Below are positions 21,267 through 29,712 of a stretch of 64,000 nucleotides of DNA, piece after piece. A program made the position numbers and the translations under genes. Numbering within the stretch: the first letter of the stretch is position 1; every line of letters begins with the position of its first letter. The notes under the pieces are model-generated. The model was given only the letters and a program-made list of their open reading frames with translations. It was not told the origin of the DNA and searched no databases. Origin of the DNA: Chengkuizengella sediminis (GTDB lineage Bacteria > Bacillota > Bacilli > Paenibacillales > KCTC-33759); contig NZ_SIJC01000003.1 in NCBI RefSeq assembly GCF_010078385.1, forward strand, positions 430,523 to 494,522, in the 5' to 3' direction.

Positions 21267-21848
21267 TCATCTAACCTCTAAACCTCTTACGAACAAATTG
21301 ACCCATGATTCAATATACAAGTCCCAATTTATATCATGAATTTCAGAATGCCCAAATTTATCTATAAGAAGAAATGCTCCTTCCACAGTGGAATAAAGCA
21401 ATAAATTTAAAGAATCTATATCTAAAGATATTACTTTCCCCATCGTTTCCATTTGCTTAAAGTAATGATGAAGTTCTTCCTTTACCCTGTTTCTATCATT
21501 TTTATTCATATAGCTTTTTTCTTTTAAATCTAAATTATTAATTAATAACTTCAAAAAGATATAGTTATTTTGACTTATTTCTATGATTAATTTTGCAAAA
21601 TTGCGCAAATCTGTCTCTAAATCATAAACGACTTGATTTATGAAAAAATCAACAAGATGGGGCTCAAATCTTGGAATAGCATAAATTATTTCTTCAATAA
21701 TTTTTTCTTTAGATCCAAAATGACGATATATGGTCAGTTCATTCACATCTATTTTTTTAGCAATCATTTTTACTGTTGTCACTTTATGCCCATACTCTGA
21801 AAATAGTTCAAGACTTGCTTGAATTATCTTTTCTTTTGTACTGCTCAT
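21267..21848 (-). CDS. TetR-family regulator, copy 2
   Basis: A 193-residue paralogue of the downstream TetR gene, with the same helix-turn-helix (ASLELFSEYGHKVTTVKMIAKKIDVNELTIYRHFGSK). The start is set at 21848 by AGGAGAG 8 nt upstream and because the family begins there; a 24-residue extension would be hydrophobic and unlike TetR. The pair is separated by 46 nt and probably arose by tandem duplication. Ligand unknown. Confidence 0.86.
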   Translation of the reverse strand: MSSTKEKIIQASLELFSEYGHKVTTVKMIAKKIDVNELTIYRHFGSKEKIIEEIIYAIPRFEPHLVDFFINQVVYDLETDLRNFAKLIIEISQNNYIFLKLLINNLDLKEKSYMNKNDRNRVKEELHHYFKQMETMGKVISLDIDSLNLLLYSTVEGAFLLIDKFGHSEIHDINWDLYIESWVNLFVRGLEVR

Positions 21849-22184
21849 TTTATCTCTCCTAATATTATCCTTAATCATCATTATAAACCTAATAAAGAGA
21901 ACAATAAAGAGCCTAGTCAATGCTTTTTACCAGACCCTTTTTACTATGATTGAATTTTCAATTCAAATTAAATAGACAGAATCTAATTTTTCAATATAAA
22001 GATCCAATTTTGAATAGTAATTTCCGTAATTTGAAATGGAAGATGGATAAGTTGGGATAGTTTATAATAGATGGACAATAACATAAAGGGTCTAGCACAT
22101 TATGATGTACTAGACCCTTTTTTCACATTATTAAAAGCTGAATTTCTTACTTTTCCATGTATTTGGATTCAAAACATGGTGGGT
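21849..22184. other. Intergenic region before the SGNH gene
   Basis: No gene found. It contains the terminator at 22086-22124 and the upstream region of the TetR pair. Confidence 0.5.
22086..22124. terminator. Strong hairpin terminator after the SGNH gene
   Basis: GGGTCTAG-x-ACAT and ATGT-x-CTAGACCC form a long stem with a 4-nt loop, followed by six T on the plus strand and AAA on the left. It may work in both directions; the SGNH gene on the minus strand ends 61 nt away. Confidence 0.75.
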
Positions 22185-25100
22185 TTACTCCTCATACAGG
22201 GTTTGAAATATTGTGTATGCCCCTTCAACTAGTAATGCACGGGATGCTGGCAATGTATAATCCGCTTGTTCCTCCATCAGTCCCAATTGAATCGCTGCGA
22301 CTACATATTTCTTTGCCCAGCCACTTGCATTTTCGACTTCTAAGTTTTCATTTGCAGCTATTTCTATACCACTCACAAATGCATATCCTTCTACCAATAT
22401 CTTAATAAACTGTTCCATGGTGACATTTCCAGTAGAATCAAATTTATTGTCTCCTACACCATTCATAATTCCTGCTTTAGTTGCTGCTGCTATATATTTG
22501 TAGGACCATCGTTCTTGTTCAACATCACTATATTGGGACTCATCTAATGAATCTGCATCTTCTATATTCAACCCTAATAATAATGCAATAATTTTAGCTG
22601 CTTGTTCTCTTGTCATCACATCTTCTAAATGAGGCTGACCATCCTCATAACCGCTAAAGATGCCTATAGTTTTTAATGTTTCAAATTTTTGTTCTGTTGT
22701 TATTTCTGTAGTTTCAGGATCAAGTTCAGGTTCAACTACTTCAGGTTCAACAACTTCAGGATCATTTTCTGTTTCATTGCCACGATTTGAATTAGTAGAA
22801 GATGTATTTCTACTTTCCGTTGTTTCTTCTGGTTCATTCATTTCCTGTGAATTCTCAGCTTGCTCCTCCATCACGTTAATAAATCGATCAGCAATTAATT
22901 GATAACCTGCTTCTGTAGGATGGATTTCGCCTGGTAATAAATATAGAAATGGATCATTTGGAAATACTGCGTCTAAAGAAACATAGAATGCGTCGTTATG
23001 ATCATTTGTTGCATCTATAATTATTGAATTTAATGAACCCAATGTACCCAACAAAATATCTAATTGTGCTTGTGGCACCTGATCAATTAAATGTGGGTAA
23101 GGGAAGTAGTACCCAGAAACATATACTTGAACTTCATCATTTAATGCAAAGATTTGCTCCAACACACTAGATAAATTTTCTTCTACTTCTCCCATCTTTG
23201 TCGTTAGTTGTTCACTGTCAATACCAGACATGTCAATAGTACCTGTTCCTGCATCGTAAGGTATTTCTGATAAGATATCATTCGCTCCGATGGTTAAAGT
23301 AATAACGTCTGCTTCTTCAATTGCGTCTTGTATTGTTAAATTTTCGATACTAATGTTTTCTGATATTTCTCCAACTAGTGGTGCAGGAAATTCTCCCCCA
23401 AATAGAAGTAGAAATTGTTCTGTTGATAAATCATTTTCAATTAAACCATTTAAATCGGAAGTTGTAAGTCCTGGAATTGCAAATTGTTTTGTATACGTAA
23501 TCAATGGTTCATCTTCAGTTAAATATTCCTCTATAAAATCTGTGTATCCTTTGTCAATGGTTCTAGTTGGTGTGAAACCCGCTGCTATAGAATCACCTAA
23601 AGCTATGTAATTCAATGTTGTTTCTTCTGGTGGTTCTGGTAAACCGTTAGCTTGCTCCTCCATTACTTCAATAAATCGATCAGCAATTAATTGATAACCT
23701 GCCTCTGTAGGATGGATTTCGCCTGGTAATAAATATAGAAATGGATCATTTGGAAATACTGCGTCTAAAGAAACATAGAATGCGTCGTTATGATCATTTG
23801 TTGCATCTATAATTATTGAATTTAATGAACCCAATGTACCCAACAAAATATCTAATTGTGCTTGTGGCACCTGATCAATTAAATGTGGGTAAGGGAAGTA
23901 GTACCCAGAAACATATACTTGAACTTCATCATTTAATGCAAAGATTTGCTCCAACACACTAGATAAATTTTCTTCTACTTCTCCCATCTTTGTCGTTAGT
24001 TGTTCACTGTCAATACCAGACATGTCAATAGTACCTGTTCCTGCATCGTAAGGTATTTCTGATAAGATATCATTCGCTCCGATGGTTAAAGTAATAACGT
24101 CTGCTTCTTCAATTGCGTCTTGTATTGTTAAATTTTCGATACTAATGTTTTCTGATATTTCTCCAACTAGTGGTGCAGGAAATTCTCCCCCAAATAGAAG
24201 TAGAAATTGTTCTGTTGATAAATCATTTTCAATTAAACCATTTAAATCGGAAGTTGTAAGTCCTGGAATTGCAAATTGCTTTGTATATGTAATCAATGGC
24301 TCATCTTCAGTTAAATATTCCTCAATAAAATCTGAGTAACCTTCGTCAATTTCTCCTTCAGGTGTGAAACCCGCTGCTATAGAATCACCTAAAGCTACGT
24401 AATTCAATGTAAGTGTTGTTTCTTCTGGTTCTGGTGGTTCAGGTAAACCGTTAGCTTGCTCCTCCATCACGTCAATAAACCGTTGAGCAATTAATTCATA
24501 ACCTACGACTGTAGGATGGATTTGTTCATTTGGTAAATACTCAATTGGATCATTTGGAAATACACCCTCTAAAGAAACATAGAATGCGTCGTTATGGTCA
24601 TTTGTTGCATCTAGAATTATTGAATTTAATGAATTCAATGTGCTCTGCAAATTAATTATTTCTTCTGGTAGCATTTGATCATATAAATGTGGATAAGGGA
24701 AGTAATACCCAGAAACATAAACTTGAACTTCATCATTTAATTCAAAAATTTGCTCCAACACACTAGATAAATTTTCTTCTACTTCTCCCATCTTTGTCGT
24801 TATTTGATCAATATCAATACCAGACATGTCAATAGTACCTGTTGCTACATCGTAGGGTATTTCTGATAATATATCATTCGCTCCGATTGTTAAAGTGATG
24901 ACATCTGCATCTTCAATTGCGTCTTGTATTGTTAAATTTTCAATTCTAATGTTATTTGATATTTCTCCAACTAGTGGTGCAGGAAATCCTCCCCCAAATA
25001 GAGATAGAAATTGTTCTGTTGATAAATTTTGTTGGATTAGACCATTTAAATCGGAAGTTGTAAGTCCTGGAATTGCAAATTGTTTTGTATACGTAATCAA

Positions 25101-25304
25101 TGGTTCATCTTCAGTTAAATATTCCTCAATAAAATCTGAGTAACCTTCGTCAATTTCTCCTTCTGGTGTGTAACCCGCTGCTATAGAATCACCTAAAGCT
25201 ACATAATTCAATGTGTTTGATTCAGCGTGTACTTGGGGTATGGAAACATTCGCTAACAAGAAACATACTATCATCATAATGATATATAATTTATTTTTTC
25301 TCAT
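22185..25304 (-). CDS. Secreted triple SGNH/GDSL hydrolase with C-terminal SLH region
   Basis: A 1039-residue surface protein: signal peptide (1-28), three SGNH hydrolase domains (about 30-290, 297-560, 565-825), an acidic linker of about 50 residues, and an SLH region (about 880-1039) that should bind pyruvylated wall polymer. Each hydrolase domain has the nucleophile in ALGDSIAAG, block III in TIGANDILSE, and the terminal D/H pair before H-P-T-x-x-G-Y. Predicted esterase or lipase activity on the cell surface. Domains 2 and 3 are near-identical, domain 1 more diverged, so a recent duplication is likely. The start has AGGAGG 10 nt upstream. A CpsB-like gene precedes it on the same strand, 39 nt away. 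Confidence 0.88.
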   Translation of the reverse strand: MRKNKLYIIMMIVCFLLANVSIPQVHAESNTLNYVALGDSIAAGYTPEGEIDEGYSDFIEEYLTEDEPLITYTKQFAIPGLTTSDLNGLIQQNLSTEQFLSLFGGGFPAPLVGEISNNIRIENLTIQDAIEDADVITLTIGANDILSEIPYDVATGTIDMSGIDIDQITTKMGEVEENLSSVLEQIFELNDEVQVYVSGYYFPYPHLYDQMLPEEIINLQSTLNSLNSIILDATNDHNDAFYVSLEGVFPNDPIEYLPNEQIHPTVVGYELIAQRFIDVMEEQANGLPEPPEPEETTLTLNYVALGDSIAAGFTPEGEIDEGYSDFIEEYLTEDEPLITYTKQFAIPGLTTSDLNGLIENDLSTEQFLLLFGGEFPAPLVGEISENISIENLTIQDAIEEADVITLTIGANDILSEIPYDAGTGTIDMSGIDSEQLTTKMGEVEENLSSVLEQIFALNDEVQVYVSGYYFPYPHLIDQVPQAQLDILLGTLGSLNSIIIDATNDHNDAFYVSLDAVFPNDPFLYLLPGEIHPTEAGYQLIADRFIEVMEEQANGLPEPPEETTLNYIALGDSIAAGFTPTRTIDKGYTDFIEEYLTEDEPLITYTKQFAIPGLTTSDLNGLIENDLSTEQFLLLFGGEFPAPLVGEISENISIENLTIQDAIEEADVITLTIGANDILSEIPYDAGTGTIDMSGIDSEQLTTKMGEVEENLSSVLEQIFALNDEVQVYVSGYYFPYPHLIDQVPQAQLDILLGTLGSLNSIIIDATNDHNDAFYVSLDAVFPNDPFLYLLPGEIHPTEAGYQLIADRFINVMEEQAENSQEMNEPEETTESRNTSSTNSNRGNETENDPEVVEPEVVEPELDPETTEITTEQKFETLKTIGIFSGYEDGQPHLEDVMTREQAAKIIALLLGLNIEDADSLDESQYSDVEQERWSYKYIAAATKAGIMNGVGDNKFDSTGNVTMEQFIKILVEGYAFVSGIEIAANENLEVENASGWAKKYVVAAIQLGLMEEQADYTLPASRALLVEGAYTIFQTLYEE
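22858..24410. repeat. 792-bp tandem duplication inside the SGNH gene
   Basis: Positions 22900-23490 recur almost without change at 23692-24282, an offset of 792 nt that equals one hydrolase domain. The third copy (24450-25210) is at a slightly different offset (804 nt) and clearly diverged. The near-identity suggests recent unequal crossover or gene conversion. Confidence 0.85.
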
Positions 25305-25343
25305 TCATAAAACCTCCTGGGTTATAGTAAATTAGTCATATTT

Positions 25344-26108
25344 TCACAAACTGATTTTCATGTTCCACCATTTTTTTCTTTTATGTTTTACAGGTTCTTC
25401 TGCAGTAACCATCTTGTTATCTGCTAATTCCTTTGCATTTTCTAGCATTTTATACCTTGTACTTGCTCCAAACTCTTGCTGAATCTTCTCATAAGATAGC
25501 ATTAAGTCATCATACTCACCTTCATCCGTCGAAACAAAGTGAGTTAATTGCCCAGCAATGAGTTGTAGTGCAAATTTTTGTGTTTTTTTACCAAATGCAC
25601 CTGTTATACTCGATGATCCTACTTGAGTTAAAGCTCCATTCCATACAAGTTGATATAATAAATTTGGATTTTTAACAATGGCTGGATTTCGTTCAGGATT
25701 AACAATTATGGGTTTTAATCCTATCAACTGAAATTCATATATAACTCGTTTTGTATAAGGAGGAATACAGATTGGAGGCAAGGAAATAAAAATATATTGA
25801 TGCTCATTATTTAAAGAGAGAATTACATTTTTTTTATAATCTTCAACTATATCTTCATATATTAAAACTTGATGACCTGCCAATATATTTATGTTCATTT
25901 TCTCTTCTTTTAAGTTTTCATTTAATTCAGATACCATTTCTAAAATATATTCTTTTCTACTTAAGTGGTTTTCTTTATTAAAATGAGAATTTGCAACAAT
26001 ATGTGTAATCCCTTTCTGTTCTGCTTCCTTTAATGTTTTTAATTTCCAAAACCACTCCTTAGAGCTATAATCCATAAGTGATAAAAAATTACAATTTATA
26101 TCAATCAT
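25344..26108 (-). CDS. CpsB/YwqE-type PHP phosphatase homologue with degraded metal site
   Basis: A 254-residue protein with the overall pattern of PHP-family protein tyrosine phosphatases of Gram-positive capsule and exopolysaccharide systems. The family's metal ligands are changed: the opening H-x-H is N5-C-N7, the H-P-E-R-N motif reads N137-P-E-R-N, and the S-D-A-H motif reads T194-D-E-G. Histidine 42 (SHFN) remains, as does the surrounding fold pattern (GQLTHFVSTDEG). Activity is therefore doubtful and a binding or regulatory role is possible. The tail is basic (KHKRKKWW). It is upstream of and close to the SLH protein on the same strand, which fits a role linked to surface polymers (inference). 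Confidence 0.72.
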   Translation of the reverse strand: MIDINCNFLSLMDYSSKEWFWKLKTLKEAEQKGITHIVANSHFNKENHLSRKEYILEMVSELNENLKEEKMNINILAGHQVLIYEDIVEDYKKNVILSLNNEHQYIFISLPPICIPPYTKRVIYEFQLIGLKPIIVNPERNPAIVKNPNLLYQLVWNGALTQVGSSSITGAFGKKTQKFALQLIAGQLTHFVSTDEGEYDDLMLSYEKIQQEFGASTRYKMLENAKELADNKMVTAEEPVKHKRKKWWNMKISL

Positions 26109-26331
26109 GTTAAGTCACTCTCACTTTTTACTTATCTCTTTTTTTGAAAATCCATTTATTAGTAACTTATCTGAACATTCGTCTGACCATATAAGTTGTC
26201 TCCAACAGCAATGATCACTTCTTTTAATATTTATGTATGAAGTATCAAACTTACATTGAGGTAGTAAAATAGCTATACGAGACTACCATGGACTTAAAGC
26301 ATCATTTTCACGACGTTTTGAACCTACTTAT
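26109..26331. other. Relic region, possible RCC1-type tail on the minus strand
   Basis: No intact gene. On the minus strand near 26167-26215 a frame reads I-A-V-G-D-N-L-Y-G-Q-T-N-V then a stop, resembling the end of an RCC1 repeat. The match is only about 17 residues, so this is a weak hint. Confidence 0.3.
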
Positions 26332-26450
<119 letters not shown>

Positions 26451-26511
26451 TGTACCTCCTGATAGACTGATTTTATAATACAAAGGCGTGATCCTTAAGT
26501 TAGAATGTACT

Positions 26512-26673
26512 TTATAACTTACATACTGTCAACTGGTTTTTTTTACAAGAGTCGTAACTTTCCCTGTTTCCAGAAGCCGTATAATCAGCGTATGTAATCA
26601 ACCGTTTGCCATACTGACTATTCATAACGCTTCCATAACCTATGGTTTGATTTCTAAGATAATTCACGTCCAT
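26512..26673 (-). pseudogene. 5' fragment of a class V aminotransferase
   Basis: A 53-codon frame with AAGGAG 9 nt before the ATG. The first 37 residues, with N-Y-L-R-N-Q-T-I-G-Y and Y-A-D-Y-T-A-S-G, match the start of PLP-dependent class V aminotransferases (cysteine desulfurase-like), then the match ends and a stop follows. The C-terminal part of such a protein lies nearby on the opposite strand. Confidence 0.65.
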
Positions 26674-26805
26674 ATTCTGAACTCCTTTTAATCTACATCT
26701 AATACTTCATTCATTAAACAAATATTAGGGATGTTATGTGAAGACACTGTGAAGTGATTCCCTTGGAAAAAAGTACCTGTCGGAGAGATAGCTCAATACC
26801 CTTAG

Positions 26806-27366
26806 GGTGGGTATGCAGTAGAATGTTACCACAAGTATCTTATAGATATTGAAGTCAGAGAAGATGCGGGGACTCCAGATATTATGCAAATGGTGAGAGC
26901 TGCTATGGCTCTTGATTTAAAGGATACTTTGGAGGTAATGCATATCGAGAAGATTGATCAGCGCCGTATTGCACAAGCCATTGAAGTTCTGAGACCTGAG
27001 CGAAACATCCAAATCCTTGGAAATCCAAAACGCAGATTGTCGATTTTAACATTTAATATCAGATACAGAAATGGATATTTACATCAGAGATTTGTCTCAG
27101 CCTTACTGAACGATCTATTTGGGATACAATCATAGTCGGGTTGTACTTGTGCTGAACCTTATGGTATCAAACTTCTGAAAATTGAGCCTGATAAGATGGA
27201 GAAGTTCACTAATGCACTACGTAAGGAAATTAATACCATGAAACCAGGTTGGACACGTGTTTATTTTCATTTTACAATGGATGATGAAGCATTTAAATTT
27301 ATCATTAAGGCCATTCAATTTGTTAAAAAATACGTAAATTTAGAAGCACATATCGAAAATATTTGA
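26806..27366 (+). pseudogene. 3' fragment of a class V aminotransferase with in-frame TAG
   Basis: Reads D-I-E-V-R-E-D-A-G-T-P-D-I, ILGNPKRRLSILTFNIRY, H-Q-R-F-V-S-A-L-L-N-D-L-F-G-I-Q-S, then a TAG at 27133-27135, and continues in the same frame with G-C-T-C-A-E-P-Y-G and PGWTRVYFHF to a TGA. The family normally has S-R-G-G-C here, so the TAG is a point mutation in a real coding frame. It has no N-terminal half or start, so it is a relic. The matching N-terminal piece is inverted at 26512-26673. Confidence 0.8.
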
Positions 27367-27438
27367 AATTTTCAGATAAAAAAAGAATGGAACTTGAAAA
27401 GAAAACCATTTGGCTAAGTTTTTCATGGAGGTTAGCGT

Positions 27439-28104
27439 ATGAAAGTCCTTGTTGTTGATGATGAATATCATATTCGAAAAGTGATTGGAGACTACTTGAG
27501 AGCAGAAGGTTATGAAGTTTTAGAAAGCAAGGACGGATTGGATTGCATTGATAAAGTGATGGTCAATCCAGATCTGGACTTGATTTTACTTGATGTTAGA
27601 ATGCCAAAGATGACGGGGTTTGAAGCAATAGAGAAGATTAAAAAGCTAACGAATGTACCTGTTCTGTTTTTGACTGCACTGGATGAGTCTTATGATGAAA
27701 TTAAAGGTTTGAATTTTGGTGCGGATGACTACATAACAAAACCGTTTCGATATGATATTTTGATTGCTCGCGTGAATACAGCACTCAGACGTAGAAGAGC
27801 ATCAAAACAAACACTATTTGAAGTCGGAAATTTTAAGATGGACTTTTCAAAACGTGAAGTGAAAATTTTGGAAACCTCTATTAATTTAACCAAAATCGAG
27901 TATGAGCTTCTCGAGTATTTTATAAAGAACAATGAACTTGTTCTTGATAGAAACAGAATTCTTGATATTGTTTGGGGTTATGACTATTACGGCGATCCAC
28001 GCACAGTAGATACGCATGTTAAAACACTAAGAGTGAAATTAGGAGAATATGCGAAATGGATATTAACAAAGCGGGGTGTAGGTTATCAGTTTAAGGTGGT
28101 GTAA
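27439..28104 (+). CDS. OmpR-family response regulator
   Basis: A 221-residue two-component regulator. The receiver (1-115) has the acidic pair D-D at 7-8, the phosphorylation site in LILLDVRMPKMTG (~52) and the K of ITKPFR (~103). The C-terminal winged helix (about 130-220) has the OmpR pattern ending RVKLGEYAKWILTKRGVGYQF. GGAGG lies 7 nt before the ATG. The paired kinase follows 10 nt downstream. No transporter or resistance gene adjoins it, so the target is unknown. Confidence 0.95.
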   Translation: MKVLVVDDEYHIRKVIGDYLRAEGYEVLESKDGLDCIDKVMVNPDLDLILLDVRMPKMTGFEAIEKIKKLTNVPVLFLTALDESYDEIKGLNFGADDYITKPFRYDILIARVNTALRRRRASKQTLFEVGNFKMDFSKREVKILETSINLTKIEYELLEYFIKNNELVLDRNRILDIVWGYDYYGDPRTVDTHVKTLRVKLGEYAKWILTKRGVGYQFKVV

Positions 28105-28114
28105 TATTTGTAAT

Positions 28115-29608
28115 TTGGGCATCAAAATGACTTTGATATTTTCATTGGTGTTCTTTATACTGTTAGGAACCCTGTTGTTTATCAATACATATTTTATGGA
28201 ATCGTATATTATATGGAATGCACATCGAAATATGGAGAATACTGCTAAGGAATTGAATGAGAAGCTCCGTGTAAATCCAGACTATTACTGGATCAATGAC
28301 ATTCGAAGCGAAAGTTTGTATCTTGTTTTCGATGAGGAAACAATAAATCCAACTCTGCATCCTGGTGCTCGATTAGAACCACCTTCAGCTCCTCAATCTG
28401 GACAATCAAATGGTGTACAACAGCCGCCAAAAAAGTTTATTGATATGTTTTTGAAAGAGGCGCCCATTTTAATAAAACAGCTCAAAGAGGGTCCGGATAA
28501 GGTGCTCAAAGGTGCTGAAATAATGGGTAAAGGTATGTACAAGACCATTTATCACTTAAAGGTTTTAGACAACGGTGATTTAATTATACAGATTTATAAA
28601 GGCAAAGAAGCATTTGAAACGGTCTCAGTGACAATGAGATTTTTATACAGTGCAGCCACTTTGGTATTTGTGTTGGGTATAATAATGATCTGGAAAATAT
28701 CGAATTTAATAGGACAAAAAGCAAAAAACCTGAGTGCCAAAACAAAAAAGATGGGTGAGTTAGATTTTTCCGATCCAATTGTAGTCAAAAGCAATGATGA
28801 GATTGGACAGCTATCTAGTAATATCAACATCCTCTCGAGTAGGCTGGAAGAGGTCATAGATGATCTTAAAGTCTCCAATGAAAGACTAAATTTTGAGCTG
28901 AAAAAAGAACGAAGCCTGGAGCAAATGCGCAGGCAGTTTGTTTCAGATGTGTCTCATGAACTGAAGAATCCTCTGAGTATGATTCAGGGGTATGCGGATG
29001 GACTCCTTCATGACATCCCAAAAACAGAGAACGATAAAAAATACTACCAGAAGATTATTGTTGAAGAGGCTGATCGACTTGGAAAACTCCTTAAAGACTT
29101 GCTCGATTTATCGAGCTACGAGTCAGCCGTGTTTAAATTAACATATGGTCAAGTTGATTTGAATGATCTAATCAGTGATATACATGAGCGATACAAAGTG
29201 AAAGCAGATGAAAAAGGACTTTCCATTCAAATGGATTTTACCGAAATCCCTATGATTCATGCGGACCAAAGGAGATTAGAACAAGTAGTAGTCAATCTTT
29301 TATCTAATGCGCTTAAATACTCTGATCGTGAAGGGTTGATTCTCATTAAGACAAACCATGATGGAAATCATGTTGTTTTTTCAATTGCTAATACAGGCAA
29401 CCTATTGAATCAAAAACAGATGGACATGATATGGAACAGCTTTCATCAGGTCGATAGTACTCGTCCTGGTAACGGCTTAGGACTTCCTATTGTAAAAAGT
29501 ATCTTAAAGCTGCATAAGGGTAATTGTTTAGTTTCAGTTGAAAACGAGATGAATTGCTTCAAGGTTCAGCTACCTATTATTGCTGATTGCAAAACCCAAG
29601 CTCTTTGA
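28115..29608 (+). CDS. Sensor histidine kinase paired with the response regulator
   Basis: A 497-residue membrane kinase: first membrane segment at 5-26, an extracytoplasmic sensor of about 140 residues containing a Pro/Gln-rich patch near residue 90-110, a second segment at about 175-198, a HAMP linker, the phospho-acceptor in DVSHELKNPLSMIQG (H near 279), and an ATPase domain with NLLSNALKYS and G-N-G-L-G-L-P-I-V. The first codon may be TTG at 28115 or ATG at 28127; AAGGTGGTG upstream fits the former. It forms a bicistronic unit with the regulator. Signal unknown. Confidence 0.93.
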   Translation: MGIKMTLIFSLVFFILLGTLLFINTYFMESYIIWNAHRNMENTAKELNEKLRVNPDYYWINDIRSESLYLVFDEETINPTLHPGARLEPPSAPQSGQSNGVQQPPKKFIDMFLKEAPILIKQLKEGPDKVLKGAEIMGKGMYKTIYHLKVLDNGDLIIQIYKGKEAFETVSVTMRFLYSAATLVFVLGIIMIWKISNLIGQKAKNLSAKTKKMGELDFSDPIVVKSNDEIGQLSSNINILSSRLEEVIDDLKVSNERLNFELKKERSLEQMRRQFVSDVSHELKNPLSMIQGYADGLLHDIPKTENDKKYYQKIIVEEADRLGKLLKDLLDLSSYESAVFKLTYGQVDLNDLISDIHERYKVKADEKGLSIQMDFTEIPMIHADQRRLEQVVVNLLSNALKYSDREGLILIKTNHDGNHVVFSIANTGNLLNQKQMDMIWNSFHQVDSTRPGNGLGLPIVKSILKLHKGNCLVSVENEMNCFKVQLPIIADCKTQAL

Positions 29609-29680
29609 GTTCAAATACCTTGAGTATCCCAGCACCAGCGTTGGAATTAAAAAGTTGCTTTTTATTAAATTATCATAAAT

Positions 29681-29698
29681 GGGCTGGCTCCCCAGCCC
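29681..29698. terminator. Hairpin between convergent kinase and ABC-F genes
   Basis: GGGCTGG-CTCC-CCAGCCC is a perfect 7-bp stem in the gap where both transcripts end. The T-tail is poor on either strand. Confidence 0.5.
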
Positions 29699-29712
29699 TC
29701 CACATCATTTGT

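Noticed and set aside
23290..25143. Plus-strand frames inside the SGNH gene, repeated three times
   Set aside because: They copy the domain repeat in antisense and lack ribosome sites or recognisable motifs.
26167..26215. RCC1-repeat-like tail on the minus strand
   Set aside because: Only about 17 residues match, too few to call a gene; mentioned as a hint only.
27133..27135. In-frame TAG as possible recoding (for example pyrrolysine)
   Set aside because: The frame has no N-terminal half or start, and other relics surround it; simple decay explains it.
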